Of a DNA stretch of 21,684 nucleotides, positions 7,287-15,183 are shown piece by piece. Below the pieces are notes generated by a model. It was not told the DNA's origin. It did not search any database and saw only the letters and a program-made list of their open reading frames with translations. This DNA is from an uncultured Selenomonadaceae bacterium. GTDB taxonomy: Bacteria; Bacillota; Negativicutes; Selenomonadales; Selenomonadaceae. The DNA lies in contig CAJTSO010000007.1 in NCBI GenBank assembly GCA_910579115.1, forward strand, positions 1-21,684. The letters run 5' to 3'. The translations under genes were made by a program, and so were the position numbers. The first letter of the stretch is position 1; each line of letters opens with the position of its first letter.

Positions 7287-8630
7287 CTAGAGATTGTATT
7301 TCATCCTGCATCTTTCCGCATATACTCTTTTGAATTTCTCCGCATTGCAGGGTTCTGTTTTTATTGGCCAGCTTGTTTTCCCATGGAGCATCAAATCGGA
7401 CAACTCCGAGGTAAAACGTTCCTTTGTGCAGACTCTGCCTTTCATTTGATTATTTTTATTTTTCCTGAATACCGGGTCATCAATATACCTGCCAACATCC
7501 TCAACCAACTCATCTACCGTATCATAATATATATCCAACTTGTCATCATCCAGGAGTATACCTCTTGTGGTATCACCAAAAACCAGGGTAAACGGCGCCT
7601 TACCGGCGACTGCAGAATATTGAACCATCAGACCGCCATGAATCGGATACGTATTCAGGTACATATCCACATTCTCCAAAACCGGTACCAAATCTTTGCG
7701 CTCTCCTGTAAAGAACGCTCTGTTGGGATAGCAGCTGATTAAATCCTTCATGTCGTCTTGTAAGACATCTCCCGCGTACCAAAACTTTGTCCGGGGGAAC
7801 CTGTCCAGAATATTTCTTACCATCTTATAATAAGTTTTCTCTGTATCTATAGTCTTATACACAGATCCCCCGGAGAAAATAACAAAGTCATTATCACCTT
7901 TTTGAAAGGGAAATCCAGCAAATTCACAGCCCTCCAATACCATTGGATAAAACCGGGAAAGGACAATTTTCTCTTTTGGTATCTTTCGCCCGTTATACGC
8001 CACACTTGTACCAAACTGCCAACTGGAGCAGCAAAAATCAAAGGCATTTATCCCCAGCCAAAAGGCATGATCCGTCAGGTCTATCTGATAACGGCGCACT
8101 AAATTTTTGTATCGATTAAACGTCATCACTGCCGATACGTCATTGGGATATATATACAAAAAAGCGTGCTTCGGCTTCACGTATTCAAAAGCCTTGCACA
8201 GAGCTTTATACATACCAATACTATCGTCTAAGCTTTCCGTAAGGTAGATAATCTTCCCGTTATTCCTTTTTATCAGACTTTCGGTCTCCGGTTTTTGCCC
8301 TTTTGCCGTGGCGCTGGTCACATAATAAACATCATAGCCCAGGGAAAAAAGCGCTTCTAAATATATAATCGCCAGCCCCCTGGTATCTACATTCCAAAAT
8401 CCATCATAAAACAAAACATTTTTTTCAGACACTTTCCGCAGGTTATCAGGAACATTCAATTTCCGCTCTATAACCAGAATCGAATTTTCTATCATCGCGT
8501 CGGTATAAAACTGATTAAATTCATATGCAAGCCAGGCGTATTTTTTTATTTTCCAAAGGGCTCCGGGATAATTCTCCTTCTCTATATCATTTTGAACCAT
8601 TTGTTTCAGCCTGTTCAAATAATCATACAT
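7287..8630 (-). CDS. Putative glycosyltransferase (GT-B type)
   Basis: A 447-residue protein, last gene of the minus-strand glycan cluster. Residues about 65-230 look like an N-terminal GT-B domain (VLFYDGFWNVDTRGLAIIYL, then FSLGYDVYYVTS). The C-terminal half has the usual order FVIFSGGSVYKTIDT, KFWYAGDVLQDD, FFTGERKDLVPVLENVDMYL and GGLMVQYSAVAGKAP, matching the donor-binding half of GT4-like enzymes. It lacks membrane segments and a signal peptide, so it is probably cytoplasmic or peripheral, adding a sugar to a lipid-linked glycan. Its ATG lies inside the end of the upstream gene (8-nt overlap) with GGAGC before it, so it is coupled. The donor and acceptor cannot be told from sequence. 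Confidence 0.78.
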   Translation of the reverse strand: MYDYLNRLKQMVQNDIEKENYPGALWKIKKYAWLAYEFNQFYTDAMIENSILVIERKLNVPDNLRKVSEKNVLFYDGFWNVDTRGLAIIYLEALFSLGYDVYYVTSATAKGQKPETESLIKRNNGKIIYLTESLDDSIGMYKALCKAFEYVKPKHAFLYIYPNDVSAVMTFNRYKNLVRRYQIDLTDHAFWLGINAFDFCCSSWQFGTSVAYNGRKIPKEKIVLSRFYPMVLEGCEFAGFPFQKGDNDFVIFSGGSVYKTIDTEKTYYKMVRNILDRFPRTKFWYAGDVLQDDMKDLISCYPNRAFFTGERKDLVPVLENVDMYLNTYPIHGGLMVQYSAVAGKAPFTLVFGDTTRGILLDDDKLDIYYDTVDELVEDVGRYIDDPVFRKNKNNQMKGRVCTKERFTSELSDLMLHGKTSWPIKTEPCNAEKFKRVYAERCRMKYNL

Positions 8631-9744
8631 TAGTATCTGCTCCTATCTCGATGGTTTCAAACCCCGCCTTATAGTCTCCCGGCCTTATATAATTCCGGTC
8701 ATAATCAAAAATATACAGGGCAAATCCGGACAACAGCTTCACCCCGTAGTCCATTGCGTAATCGATGACTTCCATTATATTTTCTTTGTGGCTTACTACT
8801 ACATAATCAACGTTCTGAATTACATAATCAAGCATTCCGTTGCTTACCTTTATATCGATCTTGGGGGACGCGCCATATTTTTTTACGCTTTTTTCCAGCA
8901 TCTCTATTATTGCATCTTGATGTATTGCTATCTCTTCCCTGTTACATTTAAGGATAAGCATTATTTTCCTGCTCATCGAAGCTGCTACAAATTGGTCGAT
9001 TACCCTCTCATTTATTGTGGCCCCACCGTATTTTGCTACTTTGTCAGCAAAATCAAGTTCAAACAAAACGATTTCATAACCCTCTTTTTTATATCCTTTC
9101 AGCTCACGGACATATGCATTATCAACGACACGATTATCTTTCTCTCTGTATTTAGCCGCTACTATATCCTTGATATTTTCGGTATGGAAATAATATTGAT
9201 TTGCAATGATGTCCTCTTCATCCCAGTACCACCATTTTATTCTATTCACCTTTTGTACCATCTCAGCAGGGAAACGATACCGGATGACTCTGGCTGGTAC
9301 CCCCGCTACCACCGCATAGGCCGGCACATCCCGGGTTACTACCGCCCCCGCCGCGACAACCGCTCCATTGCCAATATACACCCCGTCCAGAATAGTAACC
9401 CCATGACCAATCCATACATCATGGCCAATTATAATATAATTTTTATTTACATTTCTGCTGACTCCCTTGAAATCACAGCTATTAAGATCTACTGCACTTC
9501 CAAATACCAGCCCCATGGGATAGCTGCTCAAAAACTTATAGTAGTGATTTGCGCCAATCAAAAACCTGATATCATCGGATATAGAGCAGTAATTCCCCAC
9601 AAAAATATGCTCGTAAGATACATCCTGTCGTACCACAGCTCCACTTATATAGCTTCTTCTTCCAAGGGTTATTCTAATATCCATATTTAATATATACGTT
9701 CTAATTTTATTGTCATGATCGTTATTTCTGAAGTTTGCATCCAT
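8623..9744 (-). CDS. CatB-like hexapeptide acetyltransferase fused to an unknown C-terminal domain
   Basis: A 373-residue protein. Residues about 20-195 are a left-handed beta-helix acyltransferase of the CatB/xenobiotic type: VGNYCSISDDIRFLIGANHY carries the likely catalytic His, followed by IIIGHDVWIGHGVTILDGV and IGNGAVVAAGAVVTRDVPAY with AGVPARVIRYRF. It probably O- or N-acetylates a sugar. Residues about 205-373 are an extra domain I do not recognise (EIVLFELDFADKVAKYGG, IMLILKCNREEIAI, VDYVVVSHKENIMEVIDYA); stand-alone enzymes of this type stop near residue 210. The ATG at 9744 has only a weak GTAGG. The gene follows a 245-nt gap with a possible attenuator and overlaps the glycosyltransferase gene downstream. 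Confidence 0.83.
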   Translation of the reverse strand: MDANFRNNDHDNKIRTYILNMDIRITLGRRSYISGAVVRQDVSYEHIFVGNYCSISDDIRFLIGANHYYKFLSSYPMGLVFGSAVDLNSCDFKGVSRNVNKNYIIIGHDVWIGHGVTILDGVYIGNGAVVAAGAVVTRDVPAYAVVAGVPARVIRYRFPAEMVQKVNRIKWWYWDEEDIIANQYYFHTENIKDIVAAKYREKDNRVVDNAYVRELKGYKKEGYEIVLFELDFADKVAKYGGATINERVIDQFVAASMSRKIMLILKCNREEIAIHQDAIIEMLEKSVKKYGASPKIDIKVSNGMLDYVIQNVDYVVVSHKENIMEVIDYAMDYGVKLLSGFALYIFDYDRNYIRPGDYKAGFETIEIGADTNV

Positions 9745-9775
9745 TGCGCCTACCGTCTTTCTATTTTAATCTGTG

Positions 9776-9833
9776 AAAAAACACGCTGGCAGAAAAACAT
9801 CCTCTGGAGCTGTTTCTCCCGCCAGGTGGTAGA
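9776..9833 (-). terminator. Possible attenuator or terminator inside the glycan operon
   Basis: On the minus strand a stem of about 13 pairs (CTGGC with GCCAG, GGAGAAAC with GTTTTTCT, two G-U pairs and one bulge) is followed 4 nt later by TTTTTT. It lies in the 245-nt gap before the acetyltransferase-fusion gene and could reduce read-through into the last two genes. The gap between the T run and the stem makes it weaker than a classical terminator. I see no clear promoter in the rest of the gap (9834-9989). Confidence 0.4.
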
Positions 9834-9989
9834 ATTATTATGGCTCATGTCGATTCTACTTTGATAGAGTTTGCTTGGTAACTTAAATTTTCCAAAGGAT
9901 TTGTTGTAAGTCTTTTATTTATTCAATTTCATTTTACAATCTACCAAACCTGATTATCCATCGGAAATGTACAGCCCAAAAGCGTGTAC

Positions 9990-10925
9990 CTATAACATAA
10001 TCCTATAAAAATCATGCACCACTGCCCGCGCCCCAAACCCTTCTTTTTGGGCTATTAAACCTTCATTCAAATACATCCCGTCACTTTCACTGGATGTGCC
10101 AAAATCGAAATACTCTCTGTCCGCATAAACATCAGTGAGCAAATAATCAATGAGACAATCCAAGGCTCCTGTTTTTCGTCCAGCATCAGAATTAGCTATA
10201 TACTGCGTATGCACAGTATTACCATTATCAAAAATAACTGTTCCGGCATACAGTTCTCCATTTAATGAACTCGTATACAGCTTTATATTGTTGGGAAATT
10301 TACTTGCTAACAATTCTAATTCTTTCCCCGTATGTACAGCTGAAACACCATGATATTTATCAAGCACCTGATTCTCCAAAGCAATAAATGATGAAAAATC
10401 CCTGTTCTCTGCTAATACAAAGCCATTCTTTTTCCCCTTGGATACCATCCGTTTGCGGAGTTTATGATATTTATACTTGTCCGGCAAATAAACAGCGGTA
10501 GATACATCTCTTCTAAACAGCTCGGCCTTGTTACGAAAAAGGGCATATCTGTCTTCCTCGGCCGGATAACGATGATAAATATAGGGGATACATTTATAAA
10601 TAAATTCAGAAAAGCCCTCATTCCTAAGGTACATCTTCATAACATCAAAGATCTCCAGCATTAGGCTAGTTGTCATTCGGTCATCAACTAAAAATCCACC
10701 AAACGTTAAACCGCCATGAGAAACAAATCGGGAGCCTGACTTACTGGCCGGGATAATTGCCAGCAATCTGTTTCTATCATCGAAAAACAACAATGAGCAA
10801 TCAATAAACCTGTCACTGTGGTATTCCATATAACCACGCTGAAAAAAGAAATGCCTGTTCTTCGCCATTAGTACAAATTCATCCCATATTTTCACCATCT
10901 CCGGGTTATATTTTGCAATTTGCAA
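9990..10925 (-). CDS. FemAB/GNAT-like acyl- or aminoacyltransferase
   Basis: A 311-residue protein resembling the FemAB-like branch of the GNAT fold. The N-terminal half has HFFFQRGYMEYHSDRF and LLAIIPASKSGSRFVSHGGL, the C-terminal half IKLYTSSLNGELYAGTVIF and later GALDCLIDYLLTDVYAD with YFDFGTSSESDG, a pattern seen in such proteins from polysaccharide loci. It may transfer an acyl or aminoacyl group to an amino sugar, but the substrate is not deducible. It starts with TTG at 10925; GAGGAG nine nt upstream overlaps the stop codon of the preceding gene, so the two are coupled. Composition is AT-rich like its neighbours. Confidence 0.75.
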   Translation of the reverse strand: MQIAKYNPEMVKIWDEFVLMAKNRHFFFQRGYMEYHSDRFIDCSLLFFDDRNRLLAIIPASKSGSRFVSHGGLTFGGFLVDDRMTTSLMLEIFDVMKMYLRNEGFSEFIYKCIPYIYHRYPAEEDRYALFRNKAELFRRDVSTAVYLPDKYKYHKLRKRMVSKGKKNGFVLAENRDFSSFIALENQVLDKYHGVSAVHTGKELELLASKFPNNIKLYTSSLNGELYAGTVIFDNGNTVHTQYIANSDAGRKTGALDCLIDYLLTDVYADREYFDFGTSSESDGMYLNEGLIAQKEGFGARAVVHDFYRIML

Positions 10926-10931
10926 TCAATT

Positions 10932-11855
10932 TCACTCCTCTAATACAGCGTAGCCAAATCCTGCTAATCCCATCCCATTGCCGTCATAAAACATATATGT
11001 TTTCCCCGCAGCATCAAAAACTGCCGGATAACAAGCCATTTCGGAATCAAATCCAGCCTCGCTTTTTTTAAGCCAGCCTTGGTCATCTTTTCTGATCCAA
11101 TTTATTCCATCATTTGAAACTGCATAACCAGCAACATATTCTTTGCTGTAGGTATCCGAGGTATACCTCATTTCATACTGTCCATCAGGCATGATTCTAA
11201 CCTTCGGCCGCCCTATCCGATACTCCCGGGCATTACACTTTACGCATTGGATTCCTTCCTCCGGAAAGTGTATCCCGTCCTGTGATTCAGCATATTTAAT
11301 ATCATATGTGGGGTAGGGTATACCATCAATCCATGTCCAATCGTAAATAACCGAATACCACACTCGAAATAAATGTCTTACATCATCATAAATAACACTA
11401 TGAATACATCTACCATAAAGACCTTCTTCACTTCTATCCAACACAGGCGTTTCTCGGACTCTTGTAAAGCTTTCTCCCTTATCTGTACTTACAGCTAATC
11501 CGGAGAACGCATAGAATTTCACCTTCTGCACATGCTGAAAACCCACATAATACATAAAAATTCTATCTTTTACATCAATAACATCCCCTAAAATGACTCC
11601 ATTGTCATCAAAACGTCCCGCCCTGCCAATATCCAATACCGGATCAGATGATACCTTCAGTACATTGGATGGATTCTCTGCCTCAACGTCCACATAGCCG
11701 ATTCGCCCAACTCCATCTTTATCACGAAATGACCCATATACCCGAATAGTATCATCATCCAATAAATACGGCTGTGGCGTCAAAAAGCTGTTGTTTTTCC
11801 ATTCATGTTCCGACCCGTTTACACAATATATTAAGCCCTTTTTTCTCCACTGCAT
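10932..11855 (-). CDS. Beta-propeller glycosidase-like protein (GH32/43/130-like)
   Basis: A protein of about 307 residues with repeating blades typical of five-bladed propeller glycosidases: TPQPYLLDDDTIRVYGSFRD, GRFDDNGVILGDVIDVKDRI with FMYYVGF, FRVWYSVIYD, MRYTSDTYSKE and a last blade CYPAVFDAAGKTYMFYDGNG. Proteins like this sit in O-antigen and capsule loci with no signal peptide; here too there is none, so it is likely cytoplasmic and may not be a secreted hydrolase. I prefer the ATG at 11855 over the GTG four codons upstream because GGGGTG lies about nine nt before it. Enzymatic activity is unproven. Confidence 0.72.
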   Translation of the reverse strand: MQWRKKGLIYCVNGSEHEWKNNSFLTPQPYLLDDDTIRVYGSFRDKDGVGRIGYVDVEAENPSNVLKVSSDPVLDIGRAGRFDDNGVILGDVIDVKDRIFMYYVGFQHVQKVKFYAFSGLAVSTDKGESFTRVRETPVLDRSEEGLYGRCIHSVIYDDVRHLFRVWYSVIYDWTWIDGIPYPTYDIKYAESQDGIHFPEEGIQCVKCNAREYRIGRPKVRIMPDGQYEMRYTSDTYSKEYVAGYAVSNDGINWIRKDDQGWLKKSEAGFDSEMACYPAVFDAAGKTYMFYDGNGMGLAGFGYAVLEE

Positions 11856-11904
11856 GATAAAATACACCCCACAAATCTACTTCATATATACTCAAAATCG
11901 CTTT

Positions 11905-12582
11905 TTAGAATCCAAATACAATATTCGTCTTCAGCCTTTCCGCCTTTGCTATAGGAGCCCTGTAAATTTCCCCCGGCTTCGTATCCTTCATAATTGTGAC
12001 GCCCCCGCCAATAAAGTTCTCGGTCGCAATAGTTACATTATCTCCCACGCAGCTATTGATCCCTAAAAAGCTATATTCTTCAATCACGCAAAATCCCGAT
12101 ACAGCTACATGGGAAGATAAGAATACGTGATCCTTTATTACCGACCTGTGCCCTATATGATTTCCACTCCAGAGTATTACGTTATCTCCGATAGTTACAT
12201 TGCGCTGCAATATGTTATCCTCAAATATAAAACAATTTTCTCCAATGGAAACATTGCTGCCCACATAAATGCGGGAACTAACGTAACTGGCAAAACTATA
12301 GCCCATACTCTTTAACAGATTATAAAATTTTGCCCTGTCATGATTTAACCGCACATATGACATTGCCACAAAAGCCTGATATTTATTTGGCGGGTAATTT
12401 TCAAGTATACTATCCAATGCAATCACAGGGACGCTATCTATTGTCTGTAACTGGGGATGTTTTTGCAGATATGTCAGCTCCGCCACAAAGGCAGCCACTT
12501 CATATTCCGAATCATTTCTGAAGTAATCCAGGGCCAACTCAGCAGTTTCTCCTACTCCTACAATTATTATTTTTTTATTCAT
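11905..12582 (-). CDS. PglD/NeuD-like sugar O/N-acyltransferase
   Basis: A 225-residue protein of the PglD/NeuD family. The N-terminal nucleotide-binding-like part starts KKIIIVGVGETAELALDYF and contains the family's conserved AFVAMSYVRLNHDR. From about residue 105 there is a left-handed beta-helix with hexapeptide repeats (SNVSIGENCFIFEDN, NVTIGDNVILWSGNHIGH, where H is the likely catalytic base, then FLSSHVAVSG). It should acylate an amino or hydroxyl group on a sugar. It begins at an ATG within the last codons of the ACP gene (8-nt overlap), a tight coupling suggesting that its acyl donor may be the ACP thioester rather than acetyl-CoA. That last point is inference. Confidence 0.85.
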   Translation of the reverse strand: MNKKIIIVGVGETAELALDYFRNDSEYEVAAFVAELTYLQKHPQLQTIDSVPVIALDSILENYPPNKYQAFVAMSYVRLNHDRAKFYNLLKSMGYSFASYVSSRIYVGSNVSIGENCFIFEDNILQRNVTIGDNVILWSGNHIGHRSVIKDHVFLSSHVAVSGFCVIEEYSFLGINSCVGDNVTIATENFIGGGVTIMKDTKPGEIYRAPIAKAERLKTNIVFGF

Positions 12583-12811
12583 CTTCAATTTTCTTTGCCT
12601 CTATCAGATTTAATAATTCTCCGGTTGTTCCACACTTCGGCACTTCCTTAATAGAAACAACCACATCGTATATCTCGTCAATTGCCGCTGCAATTGACAT
12701 AAGTACTAGAGAATCCCACTCATCAAAGGCAAACACATAATCTCTGGTTATCTTATCTTTGGGTACATCAAGAATTTTCGCCAATTGTGCAAAAAACTGT
12801 TCTTGTTCCAT
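12575..12811 (-). CDS. Acyl carrier protein, glycan-operon specific
   Basis: A 78-residue acidic protein of ACP length and fold. The phosphopantetheine attachment motif is EWDSLVLMS with S34 (DSL core), preceded by the usual variable loop and followed by a helix (IAAAIDEIYDV). GAGGT lies nine nt before the ATG at 12811. It is sandwiched between a ketoacyl synthase gene (20 nt upstream) and a PglD-like acyltransferase (overlapping), so it most likely carries an acyl group destined for a sugar rather than for membrane lipid. Confidence 0.9.
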   Translation of the reverse strand: MEQEQFFAQLAKILDVPKDKITRDYVFAFDEWDSLVLMSIAAAIDEIYDVVVSIKEVPKCGTTGELLNLIEAKKIEDE

Positions 12812-12831
12812 ATTCTTTTACCTCACAAATA

Positions 12832-13782
12832 CTATAATTTTATCAGACAGCCGCCCCAGGAATAACCAACACCAAATCCTACAATCAGTACTGTGTTGCC
12901 CGGAACTAAAATGCCCCTGTCCTCAGCTCTTTTTATTGCTATTGGTATTGACGCTGAAACTGTGTTGCCAATATCTGCCATATCAGTTACAAACTTCTCT
13001 GCCGGGATTTTTAATTTTTTGCGAAGATGTTCCAATATAAACATATTTGCCTGATGAAAAACAAAATAGTCTACTTCTTCCACCGCCATTTCTGACCTCT
13101 GTAAAATACCTTTGACAGTCTTAGGAACTACCTGTAGCGTAAACTGGAATATTTCCGGCCCATCCATAAAAAGCGGTCGGCCCTTTTGAACGATAAGGTT
13201 GTTTGCTCCCTGCCCGTTTGTGCCAAATTCAAAACCTTCTATAAAGGCCTGCTCACTAGTCTCAGCAGTCAGCCAACTTGCCGCCGCTCCATCGCCAAAA
13301 ATAGTGCGGGTCGTTTTATCCGCTTTGTCCAGATATTTCGAGTATGTTTCCGCGTTTAACAACAGCACATTTTGCGCCTGACCGCTCTCAATCACGCCTT
13401 TTGCTATGGATAGACCATAAATAAAGCCCGAACAGCCCTGATTTATGTCAAATGCTCCGCATTTTTTTCTTAAGCCCAACCGAGTCTGTAAAAGGCAGGC
13501 CGTAGCAGGCAGCACATAGTCAGGGCTTTGAGAACAGAATATAATATAATCAATTTTCTCCCGAAGACCGATATTATTTTCAAACAGCTTCTCTGCTGCT
13601 ACTAGGGCCATATCAGAGGCTCGTTGCTCCGCCAGGGCAATGTGCCTGGAATTTATCCCTGTTTTAGAAAAAATTTCTTCCGCTGTCCAATCCATTGTCA
13701 TATCCTTTACCAGAAATTCGTTATTTTGTACATTCTCCGGCAAAGCATATTCAATACTTTGTAATTTCGCAAATATACCCAT
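12832..13782 (-). CDS. 3-oxoacyl-ACP synthase III-like (FabH-family) condensing enzyme
   Basis: A 316-residue FabH/KAS III-type thiolase-fold enzyme with the full catalytic triad: C117 (DINQGCSGFIYGL), H243 (VFHQAN) and N273 (DIGNTVSASIP), plus GDGAAA at about 163. Family members condense a CoA starter with malonyl-ACP to give a 3-ketoacyl-ACP. With an adjacent dedicated ACP and acyltransferases it probably builds a short acyl chain for a sugar. No ketoreductase is visible in the window; the housekeeping one could act. The start has GAGGA upstream. AT-rich, unlike the aminotransferase gene before it. Confidence 0.88.
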   Translation of the reverse strand: MGIFAKLQSIEYALPENVQNNEFLVKDMTMDWTAEEIFSKTGINSRHIALAEQRASDMALVAAEKLFENNIGLREKIDYIIFCSQSPDYVLPATACLLQTRLGLRKKCGAFDINQGCSGFIYGLSIAKGVIESGQAQNVLLLNAETYSKYLDKADKTTRTIFGDGAAASWLTAETSEQAFIEGFEFGTNGQGANNLIVQKGRPLFMDGPEIFQFTLQVVPKTVKGILQRSEMAVEEVDYFVFHQANMFILEHLRKKLKIPAEKFVTDMADIGNTVSASIPIAIKRAEDRGILVPGNTVLIVGFGVGYSWGGCLIKL

Positions 13783-13835
13783 GTTCTGTCCTCTATGATG
13801 CAGTTTTCAGGAAATTGTAAGGCAATTTCTACCTG

Positions 13836-14948
13836 TTAGTATTCAAAGGTTTTGCCGTTATAATCATTACAAACCTTTATCACATACTCGGTTTCTTTCC
13901 TGGTCATATCGTTAAATATGGGCAGACTGATAACCTGATCCGCGTAGCTCTCAGCCCTGGGGAAATCCCCTTTTTTATGGCCCAGCTTCTTATAGCAGTC
14001 AGCCAAGTGGGGCGGTATGGGGTAGTGGATCACTGTGTCAATTCCGCTGTCGGCCAGGTATGCCTTGAACTCGTCCCGCTGGTCAGTCCTCACCACAAAC
14101 TGATGGTATACATGGTCGGCGCCGTCCCTCGTCTTTGGCAGGATGAGCCGGGGATTTTTTATTCCCGCCAGGAACCGGTCCGCTATGGTTTTCCGCTCGG
14201 CAATAAGCTCCGGTAAATGGCTTAGCTTTACCCGCAACAGGGCCGCCTGTATTTCATCCAGACGGGAATTAACTCCGGGAAGCTCGTTGTGGTATTTGAC
14301 CCGGCTGCCGTAATTGCCCATCATCCGGATCTTACCGGCCAGGGCTTCATCATCGGTGACGACGGCCCCCGCGTCGCCGAAGGCTCCCAGATTCTTCGTG
14401 GGGTAAAAGCTGAAGCACCCTATCGTCCCGAAGCGGCCGGTCATCGTCTCGCCGAAGCGGGCCCCGTGAGACTGGGCGCAATCTTCGATGACCGGCAGTT
14501 TATATTTTTCCGCCACGGCCATTATCGTCGGCATATTGGCGGTCTGCCCGTAGAGATGCACCGCCATTATCGCCCTGGTTCGGCTGGTGACGGCGGCCTC
14601 TATCCGGTCCCCGTCTATGTTGTAAAATTCGTCCGGCTCTACGAAGACCGGCGTGGCTCCGTTTTCGGTGATTCCCAGTACCGTGGCGATATAGGTGTTT
14701 GCCGGGACGATCACTTCATCTCCCGGGCCGATACCCAGCGCCCTGACTGCCAGCGTCAGGGCGTCCAAGCCGGAGTTCAGCCCCACGCAGTATTTCGTTC
14801 CCGTAAAGGCGGCGAATTCTCCTTCAAAGGCTTCCGCCTCCGGCCCCAAAACGTACCAGCCGGACCGGAGGACCCGCAGGGCCGCCGCCTCGTATTCCGA
14901 TTGGTACAATTCAAATTGATAATTAAGCACCGACAGTCCGATTTTCAT
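13836..14948 (-). CDS. fdtB: dTDP-3-oxo-6-deoxyhexose aminotransferase (FdtB/QdtB-like)
   Basis: A 370-residue PLP-dependent DegT/DnrJ/EryC1 aminotransferase. The PLP lysine is K185 in FYPTKNLGAFGDAGA; the cofactor-binding Asp is D156 in IEDCAQSHGA. Other family marks are GLNSGLDALTLAV, VIVPANTYIATV and VNSRLDEIQAALLRVKL. Paired with the oxoisomerase 235 nt upstream it should make dTDP-3-amino-3,6-dideoxy-galactose (Fuc3N) or -glucose (Qui3N) from dTDP-4-keto-6-deoxyglucose; sequence by eye does not separate fdt from qdt. The last ~85-120 nt of the gene are AT-rich like the downstream cluster while the rest is GC-rich, so a composition break lies inside it. GGAG precedes the ATG at 14948. Confidence 0.88.
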   Translation of the reverse strand: MKIGLSVLNYQFELYQSEYEAAALRVLRSGWYVLGPEAEAFEGEFAAFTGTKYCVGLNSGLDALTLAVRALGIGPGDEVIVPANTYIATVLGITENGATPVFVEPDEFYNIDGDRIEAAVTSRTRAIMAVHLYGQTANMPTIMAVAEKYKLPVIEDCAQSHGARFGETMTGRFGTIGCFSFYPTKNLGAFGDAGAVVTDDEALAGKIRMMGNYGSRVKYHNELPGVNSRLDEIQAALLRVKLSHLPELIAERKTIADRFLAGIKNPRLILPKTRDGADHVYHQFVVRTDQRDEFKAYLADSGIDTVIHYPIPPHLADCYKKLGHKKGDFPRAESYADQVISLPIFNDMTRKETEYVIKVCNDYNGKTFEY

Positions 14949-15018
14949 AAGCTGTTCTCCCCAAGCCTTCCCGGTTTAATTGAGTTCGTTGTTCAGCCTT
15001 TCGCAGAGGGTCCTGTAG

Positions 15019-15183
15019 TTATCCGGCATTATTACGGCTCCATCTGTCTGCCGTTTTTTTATGTCGCTGATTACGCCCAAACAGACTTTCACTCACTATC
15101 CTCATACCTGCCGAAAAATCCCTGTCAGCCATGTCAACGGGCTGGCAGAATATTTTTTCCGCGGTAAACGGTAACTTTCCCAT
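15019..15183 (-). CDS. Possible small ORF between fdtA and fdtB, unrecognised
   Basis: A 54-codon reading frame whose ATG immediately follows the fdtA stop (TAAATGG). It begins MGKLPFTAEKIFCQPVDMAD and is basic near its end. In the neighbouring frame 14983-15097 also reads as plausible protein (PDNYRTLCERLNNELN before a stop), so the 235-nt gap may hold a frameshifted remnant of one longer gene rather than a working small gene. I recognise no family. Confidence 0.25.
   Translation of the reverse strand: MGKLPFTAEKIFCQPVDMADRDFSAGMRIVSESLFGRNQRHKKTADRWSRNNAG

Noticed and set aside
8788..9690. A 300-codon plus-strand open frame opposite the acetyltransferase-fusion gene
   Set aside because: The minus-strand frame has unmistakable hexapeptide motifs and operon overlap; the plus frame has none.
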